Shown in pieces: positions 35,794-46,660 of a DNA stretch of 64,000 nt. The first letter of the stretch is position 1; every line of letters begins with the position of its first letter. The position numbers and the translations under genes are program-made. The stretch lies in assembly GCF_008831285.2 (NCBI RefSeq), contig NC_045147.1, positions 2,258,001 to 2,322,000 on the forward strand. Reading direction: 5' to 3'. Source of the DNA: Nymphaea colorata (lineage: Eukaryota > Streptophyta > Magnoliopsida > Nymphaeales > Nymphaeaceae). The notes beneath the pieces are model-generated. The model worked only from the letters and a program-made list of their open reading frames with translations, was not told the DNA's origin and ran no database searches.

Positions 35794-36146
35794 CATATCG
35801 GTGAATAATGTAAGATCAAGTATCTAGATGATTAACTAATCCAGATACTTGAACTGAGTGTGTTACAAAATACCCACCTTACTAGGCACAATAATTAGTT
35901 CAAGGGGCATAAGTATAGCTGATCAAATTGGTGGGCTAGTGAAAGTCCCATTATCAGTTCAATTTCCGTGAGTCATATTCCTTTAAATTGCAAACCATGA
36001 ATGTGTGACATTCTAATTGACGGATAAACTGCCCTCCCTCAAAGATCCTGAAGCAGTTCTAGACACCAGGTGCAAGGGGAAAAGAAGAGGGGTTTCGACC
36101 TCTACAGGGTATCCCCCTCAAGCATATGTTTTTCTTATATATAATT

Positions 36147-36188
<42 letters not shown>

Positions 36189-36466
36189 GTTTGTGAGCAT
36201 AAAAAACCTAAATATGATAATAGGCAGTAGACCTTAGAGTGAACCGACACAAAAGAGAATGACTTCAATGTGGACCAAATCTTTGCAAAACCGTTCACGT
36301 GGTAAGTGCTGAGAATCAGGCTGACACCCGTTTTTACCTTTTTTTGGTGCTCATATGAGTCACAAAACAAAGCTAGGGCTATATGCACATCCTTGTCCAC
36401 ACAAAAATTATGCATGCATGGAGGTATGCAATATCTCCAAAATGACACAGAAAAGTAGTGAAAAGG

Positions 36467-36468
<2 letters not shown>

Positions 36469-36544
<76 letters not shown>
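36469..36544. repeat. (TA)n microsatellite, 76 bp
   Basis: 38 uninterrupted AT units. Confidence 0.98.
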
Positions 36545-36547
<3 letters not shown>

Positions 36548-37809
36548 AAAAAATGCACTAATTACCTTCTTTTTAGGTGCATATCTGTTGCATACAACTC
36601 GATCTCATGACAAGAGCCATTCATCTAAAGTGCATTCTCATCAGTATACCGATAATTAATCACTTGCATACAAACAGGTGGTAATTACTCTTTCATTTCT
36701 GATCACAGGGCAGCTGCATGCAACCTCCTCCTGCGTACTATATATGCCAAACCTCTAGAACCTACTTGTATGCTTCATACAGAATCCTTTGGTGGATGAT
36801 ATGACATTTAAAAGCGAGCTCAATGTGTTCTTTTCATCATTATTGACAGCTCTATCAATGAAACTCGTGAAAGATCTAACAAAGCAATGATAGATTCCGC
36901 TCTCCCAAAAGAAAAGCACGTATTCTGATCTTTAATTTGCAGATAAAAGTTCAAATAGATCAGTTCTCGTCAGTTAGTCTCTGAAAATGATTCAAACAAA
37001 TCTTCTTTCTCTTTAATTTTTCTTTACTTTAGAAGAGTTAAATAAGCTGAGGCTGGGAAGCCTAGGTTGAGTACCCCTAGATGCTACAACTACACTCGAA
37101 AAATTTGATATGAAAGATGAGTACTGCGTACATTCACTCTCACAGACGTACTGATCGTTGATGTTGTTTGATTCCTTATATCTGGAACGTTAGGACTGGA
37201 ACATCATGCCTTGGCGTTTCTACATGGACCATAGTTGGAAAACCCGCTCGGGTCACCAACCAATCTGGAAGGTCAGGCTGACTTGCCCCTGATTCGCCAG
37301 AATCGCTTGATTCAACTGCAGTAAAAATACATTATGGTTATTTGAATACACAACCAAGTCGACGAGTCAAGTCACTGACCTAGTGATCCATTCATCTGTC
37401 AATCTGAGTCCAAGTCATGAGTATGCCAAGGACCATGAACCACTGCATCACATGGAACAGATAGTCCAATTCTGTTCCCTGTCATTCTACAATAAATGCC
37501 ATTCATTCTGGGGGATCGTCGTATCCCTATTCAATGTTTGTGTCTGTCCTCAGGATCAGAAGGGAGTATGGTCAATTAATTTATTGTTTTTGTTGCCCCT
37601 GCGCTCAGTTGAGGAGAGGTAGTACACGGGCCTCACACTAGGGCTATGCAACAAGTCAAACCAACTCAAACTTTATTTGAATTCGCTCGGTTAAACTTAA
37701 TTCAAGCTCGACTTGTTTGTTACATGAGTCAAGCTCAAGCTTATAAACAAGCTTAAATGAAGTTGACCTCTAAACTCAATTAAACTTGTTTAACCTAGGT
37801 TATCTTACC

Positions 37810-37900
37810 CTGAGGGGTAGTAACGTACTAGGCGGGAAGGTGCTTGGCTCTTCTAAGAACTTAGGTTCGAGCCTTACAGTGGTCACTGTCACGTCACAGT
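37810..37900 (+). repeat. Probable tRNA-derived SINE head
   Basis: GAGGGGTAGTAACGTACTAGG (37,812 on) is a plausible A-box region, and GGTTCGAGCCT at 37,864-37,874 is a perfect polymerase III B-box about 40 bases later. The 3' tail is not clear. Confidence 0.45.
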
Positions 37901-38376
37901 GGTCGAGCTTGAGTTCAACTCAGCCCTATAGCCCTAGCTTACGTATGCTTCTTCCCTGCATGGACGATTTGTCTCAATTTTAGTTCATTGCCGATTCTTC
38001 AGTTATTGACAAGGGAATGGCTGCAGGAGTTTTTGTGTCGTGTATGGAGACATGCATGCATGCAAACGTGCGTCTGTCGGTAAGTTTTAAGTGCTGTAGA
38101 ACTCGACAACTGAATAGAATGAGCCATGCAGGCTGCTGATTTCGTACGTGATGCTAATTAATTGGTTATGGAATTGGTGAGCAAACGATCGGATTGCCAT
38201 CAATTAAATGAATGAAACTTTTTCAGATACAAAGGGCTTTATGTTACTGGAATTTCAGGAATACACGTAAGAAATTTTAAGTTTGATGGAAACCAACACG
38301 TGACAGACTTAATTATATAGGGCTAAATGCCCCGCTTTGGCCCCTCAGGTGGGCCTCACTCGGGTCACAATCCAAA

Positions 38377-38377
<1 letters not shown>

Positions 38378-38418
<41 letters not shown>

Positions 38419-38452
38419 GTTATTATTATTATTGTTATTATTATTATTATAT
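38378..38452. repeat. (ATT)n microsatellite
   Basis: About 25 ATT/TTA units with a few GTT interruptions. Confidence 0.95.
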
Positions 38453-38584
38453 AGCAAAATGGTCCTCTCACAAGATGAGTCTGGTCCTTTTACAAAAATG
38501 AGTCTGGCTCCGGGCTTTTGGTGTTTTTAGGCTTGGCTCCACATTGGATTTTCTTGGGCGAGAAGAGGTCTAGATCTACCCCAA

Positions 38585-38880
38585 CGATTCAGATTATGGG
38601 TTTGGACTGAATAGTGGAATGAAATTCGTGTGCATGCCCAGGGTCCTGAATGGAGATGCAACGCTAGACATTGAATTTGAACTCGATTTTGGTTGTTTGG
38701 ATCTGAAATTTGGATTCAGATCTAAAGTCTGGTTTGTGCCTGATTTGGATTTGGATCCGGGCTCAGATGTGGGTCTCATTTTTTGGATCTAAAGCAGAGA
38801 TATGAATTCAGATCTGGAGCTAGGAATTGGTTTTGGATCTAGAGTTGGGATTTGGATCCAGATCTAAAACTGGTGCTCCG
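38585..38880 (+). repeat. Degenerate GGATCT/GGATTT repeat array
   Basis: Dozens of GGATTTGG, GGATCTGA and GATCCAGATCT words in loose tandem on this strand. The array at 39,640-39,940 has the same words on the opposite strand. Open frames here are low-complexity by-products. Confidence 0.7.
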
Positions 38881-39639
38881 CTTGATTTGTAGCCGAAATT
38901 GCACTTATCTCCCAATTGTGAATCATAATTATCTTCACTTCCTTCTAATATTCGTTGAAACATGTCTTAGTGTATCTCAAAATAAGAAAACCATACCTTC
39001 AATTAATGAACTTACATTTGATTTGCCATATATTTTTTAATGTATTTTGTTTGATTGCCATACTAAGACAAGAAAACTGTTCATGCAGTGGCAGTAGCAA
39101 GTAGAAAGAAAATCTTTATGCTATTCTACAAACTAAAAATAGTTTGATAAAAGAAATGACACACATGGTTGGGCATCTGCAATTTAACGCCTTTTTTTTC
39201 ATATTAATAAGTTCATCAATATTTTGATGGGAAAGAAAAATACTGTCAAGTTTTCAATTAGAAAAAGCATATCACGTTCCTTCTTTTTCCGATGATGATA
39301 TTTGTCATAAATCGTCTACAAAAGATGCACTTAATCACTCCAATTTTTTCGAAGTCTGTTCATATCAAACATTTTATTGTGAATTTATGATAAATTTCAG
39401 AGGTTTTTTGGCCTTAAATACTTCCATTTCCTCTAATTTCGATCTATTTTCCCCTTCCATTTGATCATGAGTCTGACTTGAGACTCTTTTGGATACAACT
39501 TTGGATTTTAGACCCAAACACAGGACGTCCATTAGACCTGAAACCCATTTTAGCCTAAAATACAGAACTATCATCTGGCCCAAAATCCACATAGAGTTCT
39601 GAATCTGGTCCCTGGACCCAAAATCAGAGCCAAATTTTG
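38881..39639. other. Intergenic between inverted GATCCA arrays
   Basis: AT-rich with no gene. A 123-codon minus frame at 39,374-39,745 runs into the repeat array and has no domain. Confidence 0.5.
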
Positions 39640-39940
39640 GAAACATAGTGCACAGTACCAATCTCGACCTGCCTAGAGCCTCAGATCCAGATTCAAAATG
39701 AGCTTCAGATATGGATCCGGATACAAATACCAACTCTTTATCCAAGATCGAGTCTTAGATCTAGATCTGGATTCCAATCCCAACTTTATATCCAAAACTG
39801 ATCCCCAGATCCATATCCTGATCCAAATCCTATCTTTATATATAAAACTGAGCCTTAGGATCCAAATTGTAGCTCCATATCCAAAACCGAGAACAAATCC
39901 AGACTGGATTCAAATATCAGATCCAGATCCAAGACCATGA
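39640..39940 (-). repeat. Degenerate GATCCA repeat array, inverted copy
   Basis: Repeated ATCCAGAT, ATCCAAAT and GATCTGGATT words, in the opposite sense to 38,585-38,880. Related words (AAATCCAAATTCCAAC) also occur at the start of both LTRs of the large element at 44,903 and 57,432. Confidence 0.7.
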
Positions 39941-40044
39941 TATAGAGCCCTCATATTTGCAAAGCATTTAGAAGCTTAATAACCTATTATTGAAATTGCA
40001 ACAAGAGGAGTTGGAACGTCATCAACTTGATATGTATGATTGAA

Positions 40045-40480
40045 TCTATGGCAACAATTTAATGTTGAGTGGTTCCATTTACCACATATTTGGCAAATCA
40101 TTCAAATAGAACTTGCTTTTCTTGGACTACGACTTTCTTAATTACCTTCTTGCATCTCCTTGGGATTATTGATATTGGAGTTTGAAGAGTTCTTTCCTTG
40201 ATTGAACCCATGCCTTTGCTATCGAACACGATTTTCTTTTTGTTGAAATATCCACATTTTCTATAACATGCAACTTGATGTTGAGACTCCCATTAAAATG
40301 GCGTGAATCGTGATTCTCATGGTGTTGTAGAAGAGGAGGTGAATGACTTGTATACTCACTAAGATGATAAGCTCCCTTCCTGATTGTAGACAATTGCCAG
40401 ATAAGGCAAAACTCTCGTTATGAGAGTCTTGAGAAAAGGACTTAACAACCACATGTCAAATTTCTTTAGTTGATTTGATG
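40045..40480 (-). pseudogene. Copia gag remnant with zinc knuckle
   Basis: On the minus strand, 40,095-40,051 encodes CQICGKWNHSTLNC, a CCHC-like knuckle of Copia nucleocapsid (C-x2-C-x4-H-x4-C spacing), followed by CHRFNHTYQ as in plant Copia gag. The upstream part (to about 40,480) holds short gag-like phrases in two frames broken by stops. No LTR or pol was seen nearby. RNA packaging is the family's role; this copy is dead. Confidence 0.7.
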
Positions 40481-40994
40481 CTAAGAACTAGACAAAGAAT
40501 AAATCAAGATAATATGGTTATGATCTCACTTTAGAGAATAGTCCGACTTCTTCTATCGAATATACACAAGACTGGACTTATTGTTTGTTGACATCTTCAA
40601 TAGTATGATTGGGCGTGTTACCTTTTCTAGTAAGAGAACTTGCATGTTTTACCCTTTTAAAAATGCAAGGACTGAATGCACCATGATAAAAAATTATTGT
40701 GATTCAACTTCAAAGAAATGAAGTTAAAAATGTTCGATGCTTTTATGTAGGGATACAAAATACTTGAAGAAAGTTGTACAAAGACAAGCTGACATAAAGC
40801 AACAAGATAACACTACAAGAAATGTAGTAGCAAAATGAAAATAGACCAAGAGTGTGATAGGAGAATCATTCTTCCTTATTTAATATTTTAAAGAATTTGA
40901 ATGACAACTATCAAGTTATGGATTAACATGTTTTATTCACTTAGACCTTATATAACGGTTAAAGGAGGATATCAGCACTTGATGTTTTCCATTA
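40481..40994. other. Intergenic, probably more of the Copia relic
   Basis: No clear reading frame; the minus strand may continue the decayed gag. Confidence 0.35.
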
Positions 40995-41579
40995 GGCACC
41001 GTTTGATGGCAGGGTAAATTTTTGAGCGGTAAATTTACCATGGAAAAAATTTCAGGAAAAATATATAGAAGGAAAAATTATCTTCGTTTGGTGCACAGGA
41101 AAAGAACACAACAAATAATTTTTGTTACCATTGTGTTTTTTCAACGGTTTTTAAACCAACAAGACATTTGCCTTTACAACAGCAATGCCACTTCAGAAAT
41201 GTAAGAAACGTAAGGTAATTCTTCTCAATTAATAGAAAAGCCTCTGATTGATAACATAGCACTCTCTGTTCATGAACAATTGATGATTAAGTTTGATGTA
41301 CAATGTGACAGTACCAACCAAAAGAACAATTGCTTCCTTATACGTGAATAGGCTTCTTTGGATAATCAACTAAAGTGAAGTAGTAAAAGATTACCACAGA
41401 AATTTTCAACCAGCGGTGCCAGCAATAGTTGTCATGAACTCCTGGAAGATACATGAATAGCATCTTGAGTATTACAAGGCTAATTGCAACGTTTTACAGT
41501 CAAGTGCTTGCCAAGAAGAACTACAATACTAGCATATTTTCTCAGCTAAATTTCAAGATAAATAAAAAAATGCAAAGAT

Positions 41580-41751
41580 CCATGCCTGCATAGAGCTTCT
41601 TATTGGTGTTCATGGCAAAGCTGCCTTTCGCACGAGGCTGACCAATTTTTGTGTTAAGAAGCTCTCCACTTTTGGCATGTATGATTTTTCCATTCGAGGA
41701 TGAATATTCATAGAGCTCCCTCTCTTGCTGAAATAGCTCACATAGAGAATC
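41580..41751 (-). pseudogene. IQM-like exon fragment
   Basis: The minus strand is open for about 57 codons: DSLCELFQQERELYEY, then NGKIIHAKSGELLNT, then GSFAMNTNKKLYAGM. The pattern ERE-x-YEY, a 'NGK...' strand, 'L.NT', then 'F-x-M-x-T-x3-LY-x-G' follows the C-terminal region of plant IQM calmodulin-binding proteins, as I remember the family. The following exon (starting with an HSSFLAG-like motif in IQM) is at best a decayed trace near 41,410-41,440. Not a working gene as it stands. Confidence 0.4.
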
Positions 41752-42369
41752 TTAAATATTAGGTGGCTGTTTCCTAAGGACATCAAGTATCAATTAGTTT
41801 TCTATAAATTTCTCTATTTGGAGAGAGAACATTATTTCGAATACCAAGAAATCCAGTTTTATGACCAACTCATCCAATGAAAGCATAAATATAAAAGGCT
41901 TCACTGTTGAGATAACTCAAGGAATCCCATCATGATATCCATGGGGTATCTAAGATACCACATCATGCTTCAAGATTCACATTTCACCTGATAGAACTTT
42001 GGAACCAGTCTTGTTGCTTGAACCACCCAGATTTGGCTTGAGAGACCATTTTTCTTAATTTATAATAATGGTTGTGCCAACTGATTGAAACACAACAAGC
42101 CCATTATGTGCCAATTAAGTCAAGCTTCACAAAGCAAACTCTGACTCTAGTCCAACTCATTTGCATCCATAATCACTAGAGAATGAAAATTTCTTTGCAT
42201 ACATAAAAGAAGCATTACAAACAATACATCCCCTATCATATTTTATATGTCAATAGAAGTGTTGGTACAAACAGGCAAAAAACCAAAATAGCAAATTGAA
42301 AGCACATTAATGATTAAGCAACCCCTTTGTTGTCTAAGTAAATAAAACTACTCTTTGAGGTTTGTTCTT

Positions 42370-42526
42370 CTTAGCATAAGGAAAAAATTGCTCTTTCCAG
42401 TTTCACAAATGCAACTGTAAAAGAAATGAGGTATTTTACCCACAACTTTCCACTTAGGCCCAGGTTCTTTCATTCTAAAATCATACCATTCTTTGTCAAA
42501 ATCACAGAACACATCCAGTCCCTTGC
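42370..42526 (-). pseudogene. Coding-like fragment, family unknown
   Basis: An open minus-strand stretch with protein-like composition: GLDVFCDFDKEWYDFRMK, then PGPKWKVVGKIPHFF, then CETGKSNFFLMLRR and a stop. The W/P/G pattern recalls F-box/kelch-type proteins, but I cannot assign it. It sits inside the PIF-like interval on the same strand as the IQM-like fragment. Confidence 0.35.
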
Positions 42527-43438
42527 TTTGTCTTTAACATATCATTTGCTACAGACACATGGACGCATAAAATACCAAACAAAAACAGAATATAGTGCAC
42601 TGGTTTCACCGAAAGAAATAACTTCAACCTAGCATAATGAAAACCAACAATGGCTTCCATTAATACTTGAGAACACAGACAGAAACAACATCGATAGAAG
42701 CAAATGGCATCAACATTGACAACAAACAACTGATAGTTAGTTAGGGTTTTACCGTGCACTAGCGTTTCACCTTTGATGTAGCGGCAATCCACGAATCCTA
42801 ACCGCCATGCAAGAACATTTCATGTGATGACCAAGATAAAGGGCCCACAAAGAAAGGTCAGCCACGGATGGTTTATTGCGTGCCGGTCAATATTACGATC
42901 CTCCGGTCTGACAAACAACAACCTTCTTGGATGTACCTGCAGACAAAGAAATAGATGATTATGCGAGGAGAAGTTACAGAGGTATAAAGCACGAAAAATC
43001 GATAGAATAGATGGTGGATGCTCCATGGCGTGTGGTCAACATACAGATGGAGAGGGAGAGAAACAAAATAGAGATAGCGCATGCGGCCAACATACAGAGG
43101 GAGAGGGAGAGAGACATAATAGAGATGGCGCAAGAGAGAGATGGCAATAGAGAGAAATGGCATCTTACCTGTGAAGAAGCACACCTGCCACACCCCCGCT
43201 CTTCTATGAGAATGAAACAAAAAATATGAGCAGAAAGAGAAAAGCCCTAATGGGCAAAAAAAAATTAATGGTAAAAAGTCAGAACCCCAAGGTCCAACTT
43301 TTTTCTAGGGTAAAGCTACCTTGATCCATCGGATTCCGTAGGGGAATTTTCCATGCATTTGAATTGAAAATGAAAAGCCTACAAAAACGACAACTTCCCC
43401 CGATGCAGAATAAAATCGTTTTGTATCAAACGGCCTTA

Positions 43439-44897
43439 ATAAATGATCCTCACAATATCATCAGCACAACTAGTTTAAGATATGTATGTAGTTTCGCCAT
43501 GTGTATCTCTTACATTGATAAATGTTGTAACTTTAGACCTAGCTTTATTAACATCTTGAGCACTATATGATTCAGGACAAACTAAATCCACAAGGTGTTC
43601 AGTATTACCTACTCTAAAACCAACTAGTTTCCCTACCTTGTAGCTATTCATAACACTTAATTTTGAAGAAATTGATAACAAAACCTTCTCATCATATTCA
43701 TTTATCTGAAAAAAAAAAGTTCTCCAGTTTTAAGAAATGAATAAGAAAATATTGGATCTCGCAACTAGCACCAAAAGAGGTTGGTTGATTTACCGATGGA
43801 CAAAAGGTGCCTTTTGAGTAGCACCATGGATGAAAAAAAAGGTAGACACTGAACGCCAATCAACAGATGGATGCTAGTGCCCCTGCAGCTAGTTGACTTC
43901 AGGCCAATCAATTTGTCTTATGCCAATTCACCCTTATTTAGAATGAAATTCAATATTGCCATCTATTATTGTTCTTGGTAGTACATAGTCATTGTTTTTT
44001 TTTAGATTGCATGTCATGTTCTGTCAGTTTATCTTAAATATTCTATGCAGTTTATTTTGTCAATTTGATTATATATAAGTTAAAATCCTTAGTTTAGTAA
44101 TTACGTTGTTTGTAGTTTTATATTTACTCAGTTTATCTTGGGTTTTGAACCGTTGTTTTTGTTTTTCTTAGTTTTATAAGTTAATTCTTATTCCCCAATT
44201 TCTAATTAAGTTTGAATCTCTTGATTTTTCTTGTTGTTTAGATTATCTTTTTATTTTGTCTATGTCCTATTGATCAATGTTCACCAATTCCTTTTTTAGG
44301 TTAGCTTAGACATTAACTTGTTTCTCCTTTAGTTAGTTAGAGTTTTAGTTTAGGTAGTTTAGTTATAGATCTCAAGCTTTATATGTGTTTTCTTCCCTTT
44401 CTTAGTTGATGTGCTAATTGCTTTCTTCAAGATGGAGAACTAATTTATTGCATTCTAACTGAACATGATATTCTTGTGAAAGCAACTGAAGTGTCAATGA
44501 ACTAGTTTGTTTGAGTTCATTTTTAGTTTTTGTCGTTGTAATCATTTTTTGTGAATTATTTAGGTTAGACTTCTTATTCTCCTGTGTAAAATTGGTAATC
44601 TAGATTATATTAAATATTGTTAATTAAGCTTCTGATTTGAGCAAATTCAGGTTAATTGTTTTGTTTATCCCATTCTTTGTGGAATCAATTTGAACCACCA
44701 CTCTATGTGAGTTTGTTTATGCCTTGATGCATACTATTAAAATTTCTTTGTAAAATGAGGTCCAATGCTGCTCTTCAAGTTTGCTTTTACTATCAACAAC
44801 TACTCAAAACGGAATGACATCTCAAAAGAACTTACGAATTAAAAAGTATCCCTAGAGAAGCATAAATATACTCCCCATAAATTTGTCACAGAACAAA
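43439..44897. other. Intergenic, nothing recognised
   Basis: AT-rich, with many TTTAGTTTAG words at 44,080-44,380. No coding or structural feature stood out. Confidence 0.5.
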
Positions 44898-44902
44898 ATG
44901 AC
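44898..44902 (+). other. Target-site duplication, left (ATGAC)
   Basis: ATGAC immediately before the 5' LTR, repeated at 60,811-60,815. Confidence 0.95.
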
Positions 44903-45279
44903 TGTAATCACCCCAAATTTTTCCAAAAGTCTACGTTATTTTACCAAAGCACAAAACCTAAATTTAGACACAAGATTCAAATCCAAATTCCAACACTTAG
45001 ATCCAAATTTAGATCCAAATCGAGCATTTGAAATTCAAAATCCAAAATCAAGTTTAAAACAACAAAGTCTGGTGCTATAATAGACGCGTGCATGCACAGA
45101 CCTCTCCCTTGTTTTATGCTTCCTGCTTGCCCCAAAATATGTTTTTGAAGCTTAAAACAAAGTCGACCACTCTTTTATAACAAAAAACCAATTTTGTATA
45201 CTTTTTAAATAAAACAAAAAAAGGAGGGTTTTATGTATTATTCTAAAAAATTGAGTATCGTGCGACCTTGCATCGCGCG

Positions 45280-45495
45280 ATCGAGTGACGATCGCGGTAA
45301 CGCGATCGCTAAAAGTGATCACACTGAGAGAATGCATAACGCAATCGCTTTTGAGCGATCGCGTTATGCGATCGTTGCGCACGGCAGCGCACCCTGGTGT
45401 TGTTGCGCCTCTGCAGTGTCTGGCGTTGTTGTGCCAGGCGTGCAACAACGCCTAGAACCCTCCCTCCTCCATTTTGTGAAAAAAGCTGCCCCTGG
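45280..45495. repeat. CpG-rich GCGATCGC hairpin block, only in the 5' LTR
   Basis: Several GCGATCGC/CGCGATCG words and a 16-bp inverted repeat (GCATAACGCAATCGCT at 45,334-45,349; AGCGATCGCGTTATGC at 45,354-45,369; 15 of 16 pair) round a 4-base loop. In the 3' LTR the sequence jumps from GCGATCGCTAAAAG straight to GGGTGGTTTTGGCA near 57,862, so about 180 bases are missing there. Confidence 0.9.
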
Positions 45496-45698
45496 AAGGT
45501 GGTTTTGACATTTTGGGGTGGGCATTAGCCCTTCCCACACCCCAAAGAGGTATTTGCAGGCTAAGGGCCAATCTCACTTAGTCAAAACCTATTTTTTAGA
45601 AAAGATTTTGAAAATAATTTTAAATTATTTGAAATTCGCATGAAAATATTGTGAAATTCAAAAAAAATTAAAATTTGATTTTTGGCTCCAAAACTCTC

Positions 45699-45706
45699 TA
45701 TAAATA
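45699..45706 (+). promoter_or_regulatory. LTR TATA box
   Basis: CTCTATAAATACCCCC, conserved exactly at 58,066-58,073 in the other LTR. Marks the likely start of element transcription about 25-35 bases downstream. Confidence 0.8.
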
Positions 45707-45959
45707 CCCCCACGGTCCTTCATATTGGGCATGAGCCAACCCTTGGAGAAACTCTAGTGAATTCTCACTTGAGAACTTATAGTTTTTAGCTCTCTTTCTT
45801 CATTTCCTTTTTTGTCTTTCTTTCTCACTTCTTCTCCTTCTTCAACCTTGGGAGTAAGCTTTATCAAGTTGCAAGTCTCTTGGTGGCATCATCTTCATCA
45901 TCTTGGGGCTTCACTCAAGGGGATCTAGGATCATCCAAGCAAGGTTGTTCATTTTTCCA

Positions 45960-46660
45960 ACAGTCATTCTCACTAGAAGTATGTAATCATCATCTCTCTC
46001 ATTTCTTTCTTCCCTTATTCATCTCCTCATGGCCATATAAGATTATTTTAAAATCTCTATTTTAACTATAAGTTATTCTTGAGTGCATCGGGAGCATGAG
46101 AAGGTGAAGTAATATTTCATTTTTTTATTGAATCATTCTTGCTTTTCTTAAACGTAGCCTTGTTTTGGTTTCCTTAGTTTCTATCTTCTTGATCTTCCTA
46201 TGGCCATATGATATAGCTTTCAAATCCCTACTTTAGAGTTGAGAAGCTATGGTCGAATGCACCGAAAACATGAGAAGATGATATGATTTTTCATTTCATG
46301 ATTGAATGATTTTTTTTCTTTTCTTGAATATAGACTTGTGGTTATTCTCTTATTTCTTCTCTTCTTCATCTCCCCATGGTCATATAAGATAGTTTTACAA
46401 TCTCTATTTTAGAGTTAAGAAGTTGTTCTTGAGTACATTGGGAGCATAGGAAGGTGAAGTGATATTTTATTTTATAATTAAATCATGCTCCCTTTTCTAG
46501 AATATAGTATTGTTGTTTCCTCTCTTCTTCATCTCCTCATGGCCATATAAGATAGCTCTCAAAACTCTATTTTAAAGTCAATAAGCAATTCTTGAGTGCA
46601 CCGGGAGCATGAGAAGATGAGATAATATTGCATTCTATGATTTAACAAGTTCTCTCTATT
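45960..46660 (+). repeat. Four ~160-175-bp tandem units in the 5' LTR
   Basis: Units start at ATGGCCATATAAGAT-type words near 46,029, 46,201, 46,376 and 46,540. Each continues with AATCTCTATTTTAGAGT, then TTCTTGAGTGCACCGGGAGC and GAGAAG(G/A)TGA. Four matching units lie in the 3' LTR near 58,406, 58,579, 58,754 and 58,915, so the array predates insertion. Confidence 0.9.

Larger units (their letters stand above)
35794..38377. other. Intergenic with microsatellites
   Basis: No gene. Contains (CT)n at 36,151-36,184, (TA)n at 36,469-36,544, a copy of the dispersed repeat also seen at 29.43-29.72 kb (37,195-37,440), degenerate CTCAAGCTC words (37,650-37,800) and a SINE-like sequence. Confidence 0.5.
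40995..43435 (-). mobile_element. PIF/Harbinger-like non-autonomous element, 2.4 kb
   Basis: Flanked by TTA at 40,992-40,994 and 43,436-43,438. The ends GGCACCGTTTGATGG and, reversed, GGCCGTTTGATACAA pair over about 12 bases with a 2-base indel. No DDE transposase was found inside. Instead the minus strand carries coding-like pieces at 41,580-41,751 and 42,370-42,526 and possible splice sites at 42,944 (acceptor) and 43,170 (donor). The short ends make the boundary call uncertain; alternatively this is a decayed host gene with chance ends. Confidence 0.5.

Noticed and set aside
36121-36190. (CT)n tracts as promoter pyrimidine patches
   Set aside because: Such tracts occur throughout the intergenic DNA with no gene next to them.
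38327-38530. Poly-leucine frame
   Set aside because: Translation of the (ATT)n microsatellite.
45280-45495. Repeated GCGATCGC octamers, as in the cyanobacterial HIP1 motif
   Set aside because: They lie inside a plant retrotransposon LTR with no bacterial genes near; a chance similarity of a palindromic word, not evidence of bacterial DNA.
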